Below, in pieces: positions 10,853 to 19,089 of a DNA stretch of 41,479 nt. A program made the translations under genes and the position numbers. The notes beneath the pieces were generated by a model. The model had not been told where the DNA came from and searched no databases. It saw only the letters and a program-made list of their open reading frames with translations. Each line of letters begins with the position of its first letter. Position 1 is the stretch's first letter. The DNA is from Deinococcus marmoris DSM 12784 (GTDB lineage: Bacteria > Deinococcota > Deinococci > Deinococcales > Deinococcaceae): assembly GCF_000701405.1 (NCBI RefSeq), contig NZ_JNIV01000037.1:1-41479 (forward strand), written 5' to 3'.

Positions 10853-11437
10853 TTAGAAAACTCCGTCGTATACGTCATCTAGCGTTAGCATTGCGCCCAG
10901 ATAGGGCAATTCAATCTCGCCCGTGTCGCTTAATTCGCGTTCGCTCCAACTGTCGTCTGGCTGACGTTCAATGGCCCGGACAAGGCGGGTATCAGCTTCC
11001 ACGATCAGGTAAGTCTGCAAGCTTGCCAAACTGGTGTAGGCCCAGATTTTGTCGGTCAGGTCCGTGTGGCGGGTGCGCGGGCTTAGGACTTCCACGATCA
11101 GACTGGGGGCGCTGATGCTGGCCGCCTTGCCGTCTACCCGTTCGCAGGTGGCGACAACATCCGGGTAGTAATAGACCCGTTTCCCCACGGGCGTGGTGCA
11201 GTTCACGCGCATATCTGAAGCGTAAACTTTGCAGTGTTTTTTGCGGGCCAGGGGCTGCAAGTTGCCTGCGATATTCAAAGTGATCTCACCGTGCCGACTG
11301 CTGGCCCCCGCCTGTGCCAGCGTGTCGCCGTGTAGCGCGTACACGTAACCGCCGACATACTCCCGCTTGACCGGGCTGAGTTCCTCGCTCGCCAGATAGT
11401 CTTCCTCGGTCATGTGCTGGTACGCAGGCTCGCTCAT
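10853..11437 (-). CDS. Uma2 family (DUF820) PD-(D/E)xK nuclease-like protein
   Basis: The 194-aa protein matches the Uma2 family, abundant in cyanobacteria and Deinococcus and assigned to the PD-(D/E)xK fold. The N-terminus (MTEEDYLASEE, REYVGGYVY) is typical. The core reads YYPDVVATCE, then LIVEVLSPRTRHTDLTDKI and YLIVEADTR. The Asp of PDV, the Glu of VEV and a downstream Lys are the candidate metal-binding residues. No biological role is established. ATG 11437 has a -10 box 6 nt upstream and no Shine-Dalgarno, so it is leaderless and separately transcribed although only 19 nt from the upstream gene. Confidence 0.88.
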   Translation of the reverse strand: MSEPAYQHMTEEDYLASEELSPVKREYVGGYVYALHGDTLAQAGASSRHGEITLNIAGNLQPLARKKHCKVYASDMRVNCTTPVGKRVYYYPDVVATCERVDGKAASISAPSLIVEVLSPRTRHTDLTDKIWAYTSLASLQTYLIVEADTRLVRAIERQPDDSWSERELSDTGEIELPYLGAMLTLDDVYDGVF

Positions 11438-11443
11438 GGGGCC

Positions 11444-11449
11444 AGTTTA
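11444..11449 (-). promoter_or_regulatory. -10 box of leaderless Uma2 gene
   Basis: TAAACT on the minus strand lies 6 nt before ATG 11437. No strong -35 was found. Confidence 0.55.
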
Positions 11450-11456
11450 GCGGTGA

Positions 11457-11942
11457 TTACAGGTTTAATCCTGGAGCCAGCACGCAGATGCCGTCCTCGT
11501 CCGCATGAATCATGTCGCCGGGCTGCACTGTGACGCCTGCGAAGGTCAGCACTATATCCCGCTCTCCCACGTTCGCCTTGCCGCTGCGACGGGGATGGGC
11601 GGCCAGTGCCCGGATGCCGATGGGCATGGTGCGAAGCTGCGCCGTGTCGCGCACGCAGCCGTGAACGATGATGCCTGCCCAGCCGTTCTCCACGCCCAGC
11701 CCGGCCAGTTGATCGCCCACCAAAGCGCAGTTCAGGTTGCCGCCGCCGTCTACCACCAGCACGCGGCCCTCGCCCGGCGTTTCCAGCGTGGCGCGCACCA
11801 GCGTGTTGTTCTCATAGACACGCAGGGTCAGGGCGGGGCCGCTGAACCGCGCCTGCCCTCCGAAATCCCGAAAAAGCGGCGCGAAGACCTGAGCTTCCGG
11901 GTGGGCGTCGCACAGGTCAGAGGTGGGGGTGAAGGGGGTCAT
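11457..11942 (-). CDS. RraA-like protein (HMG/oxaloacetate aldolase family)
   Basis: The 161-aa product belongs to the RraA/MenG-like fold. GDQLAGLGVENGWAGIIVHG (from about residue 76), followed by CVRDT (R98, D99), is the active-site signature of class II 4-hydroxy-4-methyl-2-oxoglutarate or oxaloacetate aldolases, and the same fold gives the RNase E inhibitor RraA. Chemistry and RNase regulation cannot be separated from sequence alone. Start 11942 was chosen from the family N-terminus (TSDLCDAHP); the frame extends upstream. It follows xdhC after 35 nt and probably belongs to the same transcript. No Shine-Dalgarno is obvious. Confidence 0.88.
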   Translation of the reverse strand: MTPFTPTSDLCDAHPEAQVFAPLFRDFGGQARFSGPALTLRVYENNTLVRATLETPGEGRVLVVDGGGNLNCALVGDQLAGLGVENGWAGIIVHGCVRDTAQLRTMPIGIRALAAHPRRSGKANVGERDIVLTFAGVTVQPGDMIHADEDGICVLAPGLNL

Positions 11943-11977
11943 GCTGTATTGAACCCGTTGAGAGGACCAGAAGGCGG

Positions 11978-13108
11978 TTACTGCTCCGGGGACGCCCCCA
12001 GCGCCGGGCTGGCCGCGTGCGTGTGGGCGTCGTGGATGCGCCCGGCATGGCCGCTCAGGAAGCCGCCGTCGTAGCCGCGGCGCCACGCCATCAGCTCGGC
12101 CAAGATGCTCAGAGCCACTTCCTCTGGGGCCTCCGCACCCAGGCGCAGGCCCACAGGGGCACGCAGGCGGGCCAGCTCCGCGTCACTGAAGGTCACGCCT
12201 TCGGCCTCCAGCTCGTCCAGCAGACCCTGGGCGCGGCTCAGCGGCCCCAGCACGCCCACGTAGGGTGCGCCAGAATTCAGCGCGTGCTGCAAGCAGATGC
12301 GGTCCCGGTCCAGATGGTGGTTCATGATCAGCAGGCTGGCGCGGGCGGGCGGCGTGAACTGCTCCAGTTCCTCCGGTGCGAGGTCATGCAGGATGGCCCC
12401 CGGAAAACGCCCAGGCGTCAGGTACGCGCCGCGCGGGTCGATCACATGGACCTCGTAGCCCAGATCGTGCGCCCCACGCGCCAGCGGCATGGCGTCGTGG
12501 CCCGCGCCGTACAGCACCAGCACCGGCGGCGGCGTGCTGATGTCAATGAAGAGGGGCGTGCCGTCCGGTGCGGCCAGCGTGACGGCGCGCGGTTCCAACT
12601 GGTTCAGACGTTCCCGCGCGGCCTGAACGGCAAAATCCCGCAGCGGGGCGGGGGAGAGGTGACCCTGGGTTTCCCCGTCCGCCGTGATCAGGAGGCGGCC
12701 CTCGCCCTTCAGCGGCACAGCCAGCGCCGCCAGTTCCCCCTTTTCCAGCGCCGCAAGCCACGCGCCCATCACGGGGTCATCCCCATCCACCCGCTCCACG
12801 CGCACGTCCACGCTGCCGCCGCAGCCGATGCCCAGGCCCCAGGTGGCGTCCTCCGACAGATCGTAATGGGTGATGGCAGGCGTACCGCTGCGGATCGCTT
12901 CCAGCGCCACCTCCACCACCTCCGCTTCCAGGCAGCCGCCGGAGAGCATGCAGACCTGCGCGCCGTCGTCCAGCACCAGCATGCGCGTGCCCTCGCGGCG
13001 GTAGGCGCTGCCCTGTACGCCCACGACGGTGGCGATGGCGGCCCGCTGACCCCGCGCCGTGGCGGCGTTCAGGGCGTCCAGCAGGGCGCGGGTCTCGGCG
13101 GCGTTCAT
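11978..13108 (-). CDS. XdhC/CoxI family molybdoenzyme maturation protein
   Basis: The 376-aa protein has an N-terminal XdhC_CoxI domain (VVGVQGSAYRREGTRMLV, LSGGCLEAEVVEVA, GIGCGGSVDVRVE) and a C-terminal Rossmann domain (VLVLYGAGHDAMPLARGAH, VIDPRG, ASLLIMNHHLDRD). Family members bind and sulfurate the molybdenum cofactor and hand it to xanthine dehydrogenase-type enzymes. No such enzyme is encoded in the window, so the client lies elsewhere. ATG 13108 overlaps the stop of the upstream MFS gene (ATGA), indicating translational coupling. A link between the MFS transporter and a molybdoenzyme substrate such as a purine is possible but unproven. Confidence 0.9.
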   Translation of the reverse strand: MNAAETRALLDALNAATARGQRAAIATVVGVQGSAYRREGTRMLVLDDGAQVCMLSGGCLEAEVVEVALEAIRSGTPAITHYDLSEDATWGLGIGCGGSVDVRVERVDGDDPVMGAWLAALEKGELAALAVPLKGEGRLLITADGETQGHLSPAPLRDFAVQAARERLNQLEPRAVTLAAPDGTPLFIDISTPPPVLVLYGAGHDAMPLARGAHDLGYEVHVIDPRGAYLTPGRFPGAILHDLAPEELEQFTPPARASLLIMNHHLDRDRICLQHALNSGAPYVGVLGPLSRAQGLLDELEAEGVTFSDAELARLRAPVGLRLGAEAPEEVALSILAELMAWRRGYDGGFLSGHAGRIHDAHTHAASPALGASPEQ

Positions 13109-14319
13109 GCGGCCTTGCCTGCGGGCGCAGCCGATTTTCCGGCCCGCCACGCGCTGAACAGAGGCAGCACGGCCAGCGCGGCGCAGGTGTAGGCCAGTGC
13201 CGGGAAGCCCGCGCGGGCGATCAGGAAACCGCCCAGCAGCGTGCCCGCGCCCGCCGTGATGTAACCCAGGCCATCGGTGACGCCCTGCACGGCGGGAAAG
13301 TGGGTCAGCGCCTTGCTGCCCGACACGAAAGCCAGGTTCCAGCCCAGCCCCAGCAGGAACATGCTCAGGCCCAGCGCCCCCGTTCCCGGCTGGGCAGCGG
13401 TCAGGGCCGCCGCACACAGCAGCGCCGCGCCGCCCACATAGCCCACGCGCACGCCCAGGCGGTCAATCAGCGGCCCGGTCAGCCAGCCGAAGCCGAACAT
13501 GCCCAGAATATGCCCGCTGATCAGCGCGGCAATACTGGTGTGGTCCATGCCCATGTTGTGCGCCCGCAGCGGCGTGAGGCTCATCAGCGTGACCATCAGG
13601 CCCTGTGCGGTGGCCAGCGCCAGCGCGGTGCTGCGAACGCCGGGAACGCGGAACGCCTCCGAAAAAGAAGGGGTCTTGCGCGTCGCTCCGGCGACTGTCG
13701 CCGCGACTGGCTCGCGCACTGGTGTCCAGAACAGCATCAGCAGCGCGGCCACGCCCAGCAGGCTGCCGCCCACCAGCCAGCCGACGATCTCCGGGGTGGT
13801 TCCAAAGGTAACGGCCAGCCGTTCAATGGGACGCGAGAAACCGGTCATCAGGAATGATCCCAGTACGCTCATCAGCATCAGTGCGCCCAGCGCCGTGCCA
13901 CGCCGGTTGTCGGGCACGCTCTCGGCGGCGGCGTAGCGGGCCTGCTGGTAGCCGCCCTGCGCCGCGCCCATCATGGACGCCCCCACCAGAAACAGCGGCG
14001 TGAGGCCCAGCTTGCCACCAAAAAACCCCAGCACTGCTCCCAGCGTGCCCAGCGCGAAGGCCAGCCCCAGCCCCAGCCTGCGCCCGGAGCGCAGCATCAG
14101 CGCACCAAAAAAGCCGGCCGACAACGCCGCCGACACGCTGATCAGCGTGCTGGGCAGGCCTGAGAGCGTGCCCAGGCCCAGCGTGCCCATGATGATGCTC
14201 GCAAGGATGGTGCTGACCGTCGTGGCCCCTGTCGCCAGGGCCTGCGCGGCGTACAGCGGCACCAGACGGCCAAGCTGGATGCGGGACATGGACTGGGGGG
14301 CGGGGGCAGCTTTACTCAT
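13105..14319 (-). CDS. Major facilitator superfamily transporter
   Basis: The 404-aa protein is strongly hydrophobic, with about 12 predicted membrane segments. It shows typical MFS features: a small-residue-rich first half (GFFGALMLRSGRRLGLGLAFALG, abbreviated around residues 68-90), a central cytoplasmic loop with TPVREPVAATVAGATRK, and GPLIDRLGVRVGY in the second half. The substrate is unknown. ATG 14319 is used without a clear Shine-Dalgarno; Met 11 is an alternative. It lies 33 nt downstream of the mutase subunit gene and overlaps xdhC, so it is inside an operon. It is probably an inner-membrane drug or metabolite exporter. Confidence 0.88.
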   Translation of the reverse strand: MSKAAPAPQSMSRIQLGRLVPLYAAQALATGATTVSTILASIIMGTLGLGTLSGLPSTLISVSAALSAGFFGALMLRSGRRLGLGLAFALGTLGAVLGFFGGKLGLTPLFLVGASMMGAAQGGYQQARYAAAESVPDNRRGTALGALMLMSVLGSFLMTGFSRPIERLAVTFGTTPEIVGWLVGGSLLGVAALLMLFWTPVREPVAATVAGATRKTPSFSEAFRVPGVRSTALALATAQGLMVTLMSLTPLRAHNMGMDHTSIAALISGHILGMFGFGWLTGPLIDRLGVRVGYVGGAALLCAAALTAAQPGTGALGLSMFLLGLGWNLAFVSGSKALTHFPAVQGVTDGLGYITAGAGTLLGGFLIARAGFPALAYTCAALAVLPLFSAWRAGKSAAPAGKAA

Positions 14320-14352
14320 GGCCAGGACGACACAGGGAGGAAAGAGCCATGC

Positions 14353-14796
<444 letters not shown>

Positions 14797-14824
14797 ACGG
14801 GCCTCCTAACGGGCGTTTGTTTTG

Positions 14825-14830
14825 ATTCTA
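14825..14830 (-). promoter_or_regulatory. -10 box of the mutase-subunit operon
   Basis: TAGAAT on the minus strand is about 28 bp before ATG 14796. The -35 region (CCGCTG, 17 bp upstream) is poor. Confidence 0.45.
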
Positions 14831-14963
14831 GGGCATCGGCTGGTGGGCAGCGGTGTGGTGGACGCGTGGAGTGTGCCGTCTGAGGTGCCGCTGTCCCGCT
14901 CTGAAAGACCTTTTTGCGGCCAGTTGTCCTGAAGTCCTGCCTCCAGCGTCAGCCCGCCTCCTG

Positions 14964-14969
14964 TACACT
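14964..14969 (+). promoter_or_regulatory. -10 box of cmk (near-leaderless)
   Basis: TACACT lies 9 nt before ATG 14979, and there is no Shine-Dalgarno. Transcription would begin at or within a few bases of the start codon. Confidence 0.5.
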
Positions 14970-14978
14970 GCCCAGTTG

Positions 14979-15614
14979 ATGATCGTGACCATTGACGGCG
15001 TGGCGGCCAGCGGCAAATCCAGCGTGTCGGGGGGCGTGGCGCGGGCGCTGGGCGTGCCATATGTCAGCAGCGGCCTGCTGTACCGCGCCGCGACATTGCT
15101 GGGCTTGGAGGCTGGGCTGGACCTGCATGACCCCCGCGCTCTGCTGGCCCACTTGCAGACCCGTCCCCTGCGTCTGGAACCGCTGGCCGAGGGCAACCGC
15201 GTGTGGCAGGGCGGGCGCGAGCTGACGGGCGAACTGCATTCCACCCGCGTGGACCGGGGGGTGAGCGTGGTGGCCGCGCTCCCCGAGGTGCGGGCCTGGG
15301 TGGACGCCCAGCTCCGCGTGCTGCCCTCTCCCTTCGTGGCCGAGGGGCGCGACATGGGGACCAACGTTTTCCCTCAAGCCGGGGCCAAGTTCTACCTGAC
15401 GGCCAGTCCCCACATCCGCGCCGTGCGCCGTGCCCAGGAACGCGCGGAAGACGTTCCTGCCATTGAGGCCGCTCTGATCCGCCGCGATGAGCTGGACCGC
15501 GTGCAGAGTGCGCCCGCCCCCGACGCCGTGGTCATCGACACCGGCCCGCTGACGCTGGACGGCGTGATCCAGACCATTCTGGCTCAGTTGCCAGAGCAAG
15601 TGACCTCCGCCTGA
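14979..15614 (+). CDS. cmk: (d)CMP kinase
   Basis: It phosphorylates CMP and dCMP with ATP in pyrimidine nucleotide metabolism. The 211-aa product starts [15 protein letters not shown] with a P-loop at residues 7-14 (GVAASGKS). [10 protein letters not shown] is the family's NMP-binding start, [13 protein letters not shown] the conserved Arg-Asp region, and RAVRRAQER the lid-type Arg cluster. It is slightly short compared with about 225 aa in E. coli. ATG 14979 was chosen because the motif begins there. It is divergent from the mutase subunit gene and has its own promoter. Confidence 0.93.
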   Translation: MIVTIDGVAASGKSSVSGGVARALGVPYVSSGLLYRAATLLGLEAGLDLHDPRALLAHLQTRPLRLEPLAEGNRVWQGGRELTGELHSTRVDRGVSVVAALPEVRAWVDAQLRVLPSPFVAEGRDMGTNVFPQAGAKFYLTASPHIRAVRRAQERAEDVPAIEAALIRRDELDRVQSAPAPDAVVIDTGPLTLDGVIQTILAQLPEQVTSA

Positions 15615-15750
15615 TCCATGCCCTCATCCCCGGCTGTCTTCAGTGATTCAAGGGTGCGCGAGATGCGTCGTGGTTTACGGTGGCGGCGATCTGGAAAACC
15701 TACCGCGCGGCCTGACCCAGCGCTGGAAAAACACGGTGGGCGTGCTGTAG
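15604..15750 (+). pseudogene. Possible C-terminal gene remnant after cmk
   Basis: A frame ends CVVVYGGGDLENLPRGLTQR, then WKNTVGVL and TAG (15748-15750). The residue composition of the last 30 codons looks protein-like, but the frame is only 48 codons long, overlaps the end of cmk and has no convincing start (GTG 15643 without a Shine-Dalgarno). It may be the tail of a decayed gene. The parent family was not recognised. Confidence 0.3.
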
Positions 15751-15795
15751 GCACCCTGGAATAGCAGCGGGGCGTAATCCTGGCCCCGTCTCCTA

Positions 15796-18495
15796 TCAGC
15801 GCACCACCGTGAATTTCTGACTCAGATACGTCTCGGTGTCGGCAGCGACGTCAGGGTTGCCCAGCGCCTTCAGCACCTTCAGGCGCAGTTGATACGTCCC
15901 GGCGGGGGCGGGTTGCCCGCCTGCCAGCGTGCCGTCCCAGCCCACGAAACTGAAGGCGTCGCTGTTCGGGTCCGTATAAACGTTGGTGGCGCTGCGCCCG
16001 AGATATTCCTGGGTAAATACGGTGCCCAGGCTTGTGCCGCCCCCGTCCAGCACCTCCAGCGTCAGGCGGCGGGCCTGATGACCGAAATGGATCAGCAGTT
16101 GTGGCGCGTCCAGCACCGTAATTTTCTGGCCGTTGTCGTCGAAGACCTGCACGTCTTTGAGGGTGTAGGCGGGCGGCGCGGCGATGTTCAGTCCTTCCGG
16201 GTAGAACTCGAAGGTTTTGGGATCGTACAGCGCCGGGAAATTCCTGAAGGTCCGGCCCCCGTCGAAGCTCACGTCGCCCAGCACGGTCAGGGCCTGGTAG
16301 TTGCCCACGAACCCGCTGTAGGGAATGGTCATGCGGCGTCCACTGGCGCTGCTCAGGACGACAGCGCCGCCGTACTGCCCCTGGCTGGGGCGGGCAGGAG
16401 GGGTGATCAGCACATTCAATTCGGCCTCGCCCCCGGCTGGGACGGTCACGCTGACCGCACCGCCGTCCACGTTCTGGCCGTTGATGGTCATGCTGATAGG
16501 CCCAGGTGGGACGACGTTGCCCAGGGTGTCCAGCGATTGGGCCAGAACGTGGGTTGCCGTGAAGGTCTCTGCCTGCGCGCCGCTGTTCCTCAGCACGATG
16601 ACCTTGCTACGGGAGCCAAAGGTCTGGCTGGCCCCCAGACTCAGTTTGGCGGGGGTGGCGGTGACCGGGTTGCCGTAAGCCGTCAGCACGTTCACCAGTC
16701 CCGCGCCCTGCTGCTGCACCGGGGCAGGCCCGCTTCCGTCCGGGCCAGGGCGAAGGGCGGAGTTGTTCATCAGCAGCGCCGCCATCTCTCTGGCCTGAAG
16801 ATTGGGCCGTCCCTGAAGCAGCAGCGCGGCGATCCCGGCCACCTGCGGCGCGGCCAGCCCGCTGCCGCTGAGAACCGCGTACCCGCCGGAACCCGTCTTC
16901 AGCGGCGTGGTGGTGCGGACCCAGCCCCCCGGCGCGGCCAGATCGGGCTTGGGTTCCAGATCGGGGGACGCGCCGAAAGCCGAGAAGGTGCTGAGGCTAT
17001 TGCCGCCCGGATTGTCGAAGGTCCGGGCTTCCGCGTTGAAGGTCAGCCGCACGCCCCCCGCGATCCGGGCGTCGGTCCTGATGCCGTCGGCGGCCAGCAC
17101 CGAGACGACGGGAATGTTAATAGGTCTGCTGTCGCCGGGGCTGGCAGGGGCGGCGGTCACGGAGGCAAAGGCGGACTGGTTGTTGTACAGGACCACGGCC
17201 CGTGCCCCGGCGTTCTGGGCGTTGATGACCTTCTCGCGGGCCGTGCAGTTGCCCAGCCGGATCAGCGCGGCCTGTCCGCTCAGGCTGCCTGCCGCGTAGG
17301 GATTCAGGCCGTCGATGGAGCAGCCGTCATTGTCTGTGCCGGGTGTACTGGAAGGCAGCTTGCCCACGGGTAGATTCAGGCCGATGGGCGCACTGGGCGA
17401 GCCGCTGACCGCGCGGAAGCCGATGGTGGTGGCCCCGTCCCCGTCACCCGGCGTTTCAGAACTCAGGGTGACGTTGCCCAGTTGCACCCGTGTATTTTCC
17501 ACCGACGCCACCGCCAGCACGTTCTCGCCCAGGGCCGGTGCGCCCACGCTGTACGGTCCATCCTGCCCGCTGTCCCCGGCGGCGGCGCTGACCACCACCC
17601 CTGCCTTGACCAGCCGACTGGCGGCCCGCGCGGTGGGGTACTGCGGCCACTGGAAAGGCACGCCCAGGCTGATGTTCAGCACCTGCATTCCGTCGGCCTG
17701 GGCGCGTTCCATCGCCGAAAGCAGGGTGGCGCTGTCGGTGGTTCCCTGGCACCCGAAGACCTTGTAGATGCCGAGGCTGACGCCGGGGGCCACGCCCACG
17801 AAACCGCCTGCCGGGTCGTCGCCCCCCAGAATGCCTGCCACGTTGGTTCCGTTGCCCTGGCAGTCGTCGGGGCTGGGGTCTGGCATGGGAACTGAACCCG
17901 CTCTGGAGGCGTCGTAGCTGTCGCCCACGAAGTCGTATCCGGTGATCACACGCCCCCGAAACGCCGGGTGGCCCAGGTCCAGCCCGGTGTCGATGATGCC
18001 CACCCGCACGCCCCTGCCGCTCAGACCCAGTTGCGACTGGGCGAGGTCTGTACCCGTCATTGCCAGCGCGCTCTGCACGTCCGGGCTGAGCGCCTGGGCA
18101 TTCAGCCCTGGATTCGAGATTCTGTGCGGCCTGATCTGCTGCACCGGGTACACGCCGGTCACCCCTGGCAGGCGCGACAGGCGGCCCAGTTCCGCCGGAC
18201 TGGCCTGCACCGCAAAGCCGTTGAACAGCGTGCGGTAGCTGGCCGTTTCCCGGTACTGGACCCCGCTGGCGCTGGCCTGCGCGCGGAAACTGGCCTGCTG
18301 CGCGCCCAGGCTCTGGGCGTTCAGGCCCGTGGGATCGCCCGCCAGTTCTATAAACCATCCTGTGCTGGCAGGGGCCGCCGCAGAGGGGAGTTTGAGACCT
18401 GCCCCGGTTGCGGCGGGGGGCGGGGCTCTACCAGGGCCGCAGGCCACCAGCAGAACAGTCAGCCCCAGCAGTGAGAGACCAGATGACCCCTTCAT
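15796..18495 (-). CDS. Subtilisin-fold lipoprotein with substituted catalytic residues (pseudoprotease)
   Basis: The 899-aa lipoprotein has lipobox LVAC (Cys19), an I9-like propeptide (about 46-124), an S8 domain (about 155-600) with an inserted PA domain (about 400-480), an Fn3-like region and a C-terminal Ig-like repeat ([20 protein letters not shown]). This is the C5a-peptidase-like layout. The catalytic Asp is kept (GIIDTG, D169). The His motif GHGTHVAG reads GNGTNVAG (N215, N218), the oxyanion Asn is Asp308 (AAAGDSG), and GTSMAAP reads GSGLAAP, so the nucleophile is Gly546. It should not cleave peptides and may act as a binding or scaffold protein. ATG 18495 overlaps the stop of the PPC lipoprotein gene (ATGA). 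Its frame is intact, so this is not a pseudogene. Confidence 0.88.
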   Translation of the reverse strand: MKGSSGLSLLGLTVLLVACGPGRAPPPAATGAGLKLPSAAAPASTGWFIELAGDPTGLNAQSLGAQQASFRAQASASGVQYRETASYRTLFNGFAVQASPAELGRLSRLPGVTGVYPVQQIRPHRISNPGLNAQALSPDVQSALAMTGTDLAQSQLGLSGRGVRVGIIDTGLDLGHPAFRGRVITGYDFVGDSYDASRAGSVPMPDPSPDDCQGNGTNVAGILGGDDPAGGFVGVAPGVSLGIYKVFGCQGTTDSATLLSAMERAQADGMQVLNISLGVPFQWPQYPTARAASRLVKAGVVVSAAAGDSGQDGPYSVGAPALGENVLAVASVENTRVQLGNVTLSSETPGDGDGATTIGFRAVSGSPSAPIGLNLPVGKLPSSTPGTDNDGCSIDGLNPYAAGSLSGQAALIRLGNCTAREKVINAQNAGARAVVLYNNQSAFASVTAAPASPGDSRPINIPVVSVLAADGIRTDARIAGGVRLTFNAEARTFDNPGGNSLSTFSAFGASPDLEPKPDLAAPGGWVRTTTPLKTGSGGYAVLSGSGLAAPQVAGIAALLLQGRPNLQAREMAALLMNNSALRPGPDGSGPAPVQQQGAGLVNVLTAYGNPVTATPAKLSLGASQTFGSRSKVIVLRNSGAQAETFTATHVLAQSLDTLGNVVPPGPISMTINGQNVDGGAVSVTVPAGGEAELNVLITPPARPSQGQYGGAVVLSSASGRRMTIPYSGFVGNYQALTVLGDVSFDGGRTFRNFPALYDPKTFEFYPEGLNIAAPPAYTLKDVQVFDDNGQKITVLDAPQLLIHFGHQARRLTLEVLDGGGTSLGTVFTQEYLGRSATNVYTDPNSDAFSFVGWDGTLAGGQPAPAGTYQLRLKVLKALGNPDVAADTETYLSQKFTVVR

Positions 18496-18977
18496 CGGCG
18501 GACCAGGGCAAGTTGATAGGTGTTGGTGGCCCGGTCATCGCCCGCCCGCTCGTCGTCGTGAATCCTGAAACTGGTCACGGTCACCACATAGGTGCCCGGC
18601 TGCGTCACGTTGAAACGCAGTTCGGATTCCAGGCCCGCACCGCCGTCGTCATCCTTTTCCAGCACCGTGAAGCCGTCGGGCAGCCGCACCTGCACGTAGG
18701 GGTCCAGGGTGCTTTGCGGGTCCACGCTCAGGCTCCTGACCGTCAGTTTCAACCTCTCACCCGCCTCTGCGCTGAACTTGTAAAAGTCCGTGTCACGCGG
18801 CTGTCCGGCAATCTTGCCACTGAGCGGCGTGCCGATGCTCAGGGCGTTGGCGCTGTCGGCGCTGTCGTTCGGCTCGGTTTCGCTGCCCAGGGTGGGGGGC
18901 GGCGGGGCATCGGTGCAGGCGGCCAGCACGCCACTCAGGGCCAGTAATAGCAGGGAGGACAGAGGCTGGGTGGGCAC
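18492..18977 (-). CDS. PPC-domain lipoprotein
   Basis: The 161-aa protein has a signal peptide with lipobox LAAC (Cys21) and then a single bacterial pre-peptidase C-terminal (PPC) domain: [50 protein letters not shown], ending [13 protein letters not shown] domains normally sit at the C-terminus of secreted proteases. This one closely resembles the PPC domain ending the intact subtilase encoded at 19090-21210. It is translationally coupled (4-nt overlap) to the pseudoprotease gene, so the two products probably act together at the cell surface. The start is GTG 18977, leaderless, with TACAAT 7 nt upstream. Confidence 0.88.
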   Translation of the reverse strand: MPTQPLSSLLLLALSGVLAACTDAPPPPTLGSETEPNDSADSANALSIGTPLSGKIAGQPRDTDFYKFSAEAGERLKLTVRSLSVDPQSTLDPYVQVRLPDGFTVLEKDDDGGAGLESELRFNVTQPGTYVVTVTSFRIHDDERAGDDRATNTYQLALVRR

Positions 18978-18984
18978 GCTCCCG

Positions 18985-18990
18985 ATTGTA
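18985..18990 (-). promoter_or_regulatory. -10 box of the PPC/pseudoprotease operon
   Basis: TACAAT on the minus strand lies 7 nt before GTG 18977. The upstream subtilase gene ends in a terminator at 19035-19075, so this pair needs its own promoter. Confidence 0.6.
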
Positions 18991-19034
18991 GGGGCAGCAT
19001 GTGAGGGCGGCTGCCGATCAGGGCAGTGAACTGC

Positions 19035-19075
19035 AAAAAGAGCGCACCCGAACCGTTGCAGGTTGGGGTGCGCTC
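19035..19075 (-). terminator. Intrinsic terminator of the subtilase gene
   Basis: GAGCGCACCC (19040-19049) and GGGTGCGCTC (19066-19075) pair perfectly, with a further AACC/GGTT inner stem. Five T residues follow on the minus strand (19039-19035). It separates the active subtilase gene from the PPC/pseudoprotease pair. Confidence 0.9.
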
Positions 19076-19089
19076 CTACGGGAGATAGC

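Noticed and set aside
15796..18495. Calling the pseudoprotease gene a pseudogene
   Set aside because: The frame is intact over 899 codons, with lipobox, propeptide and accessory domains, and is coupled to a functional-looking gene.
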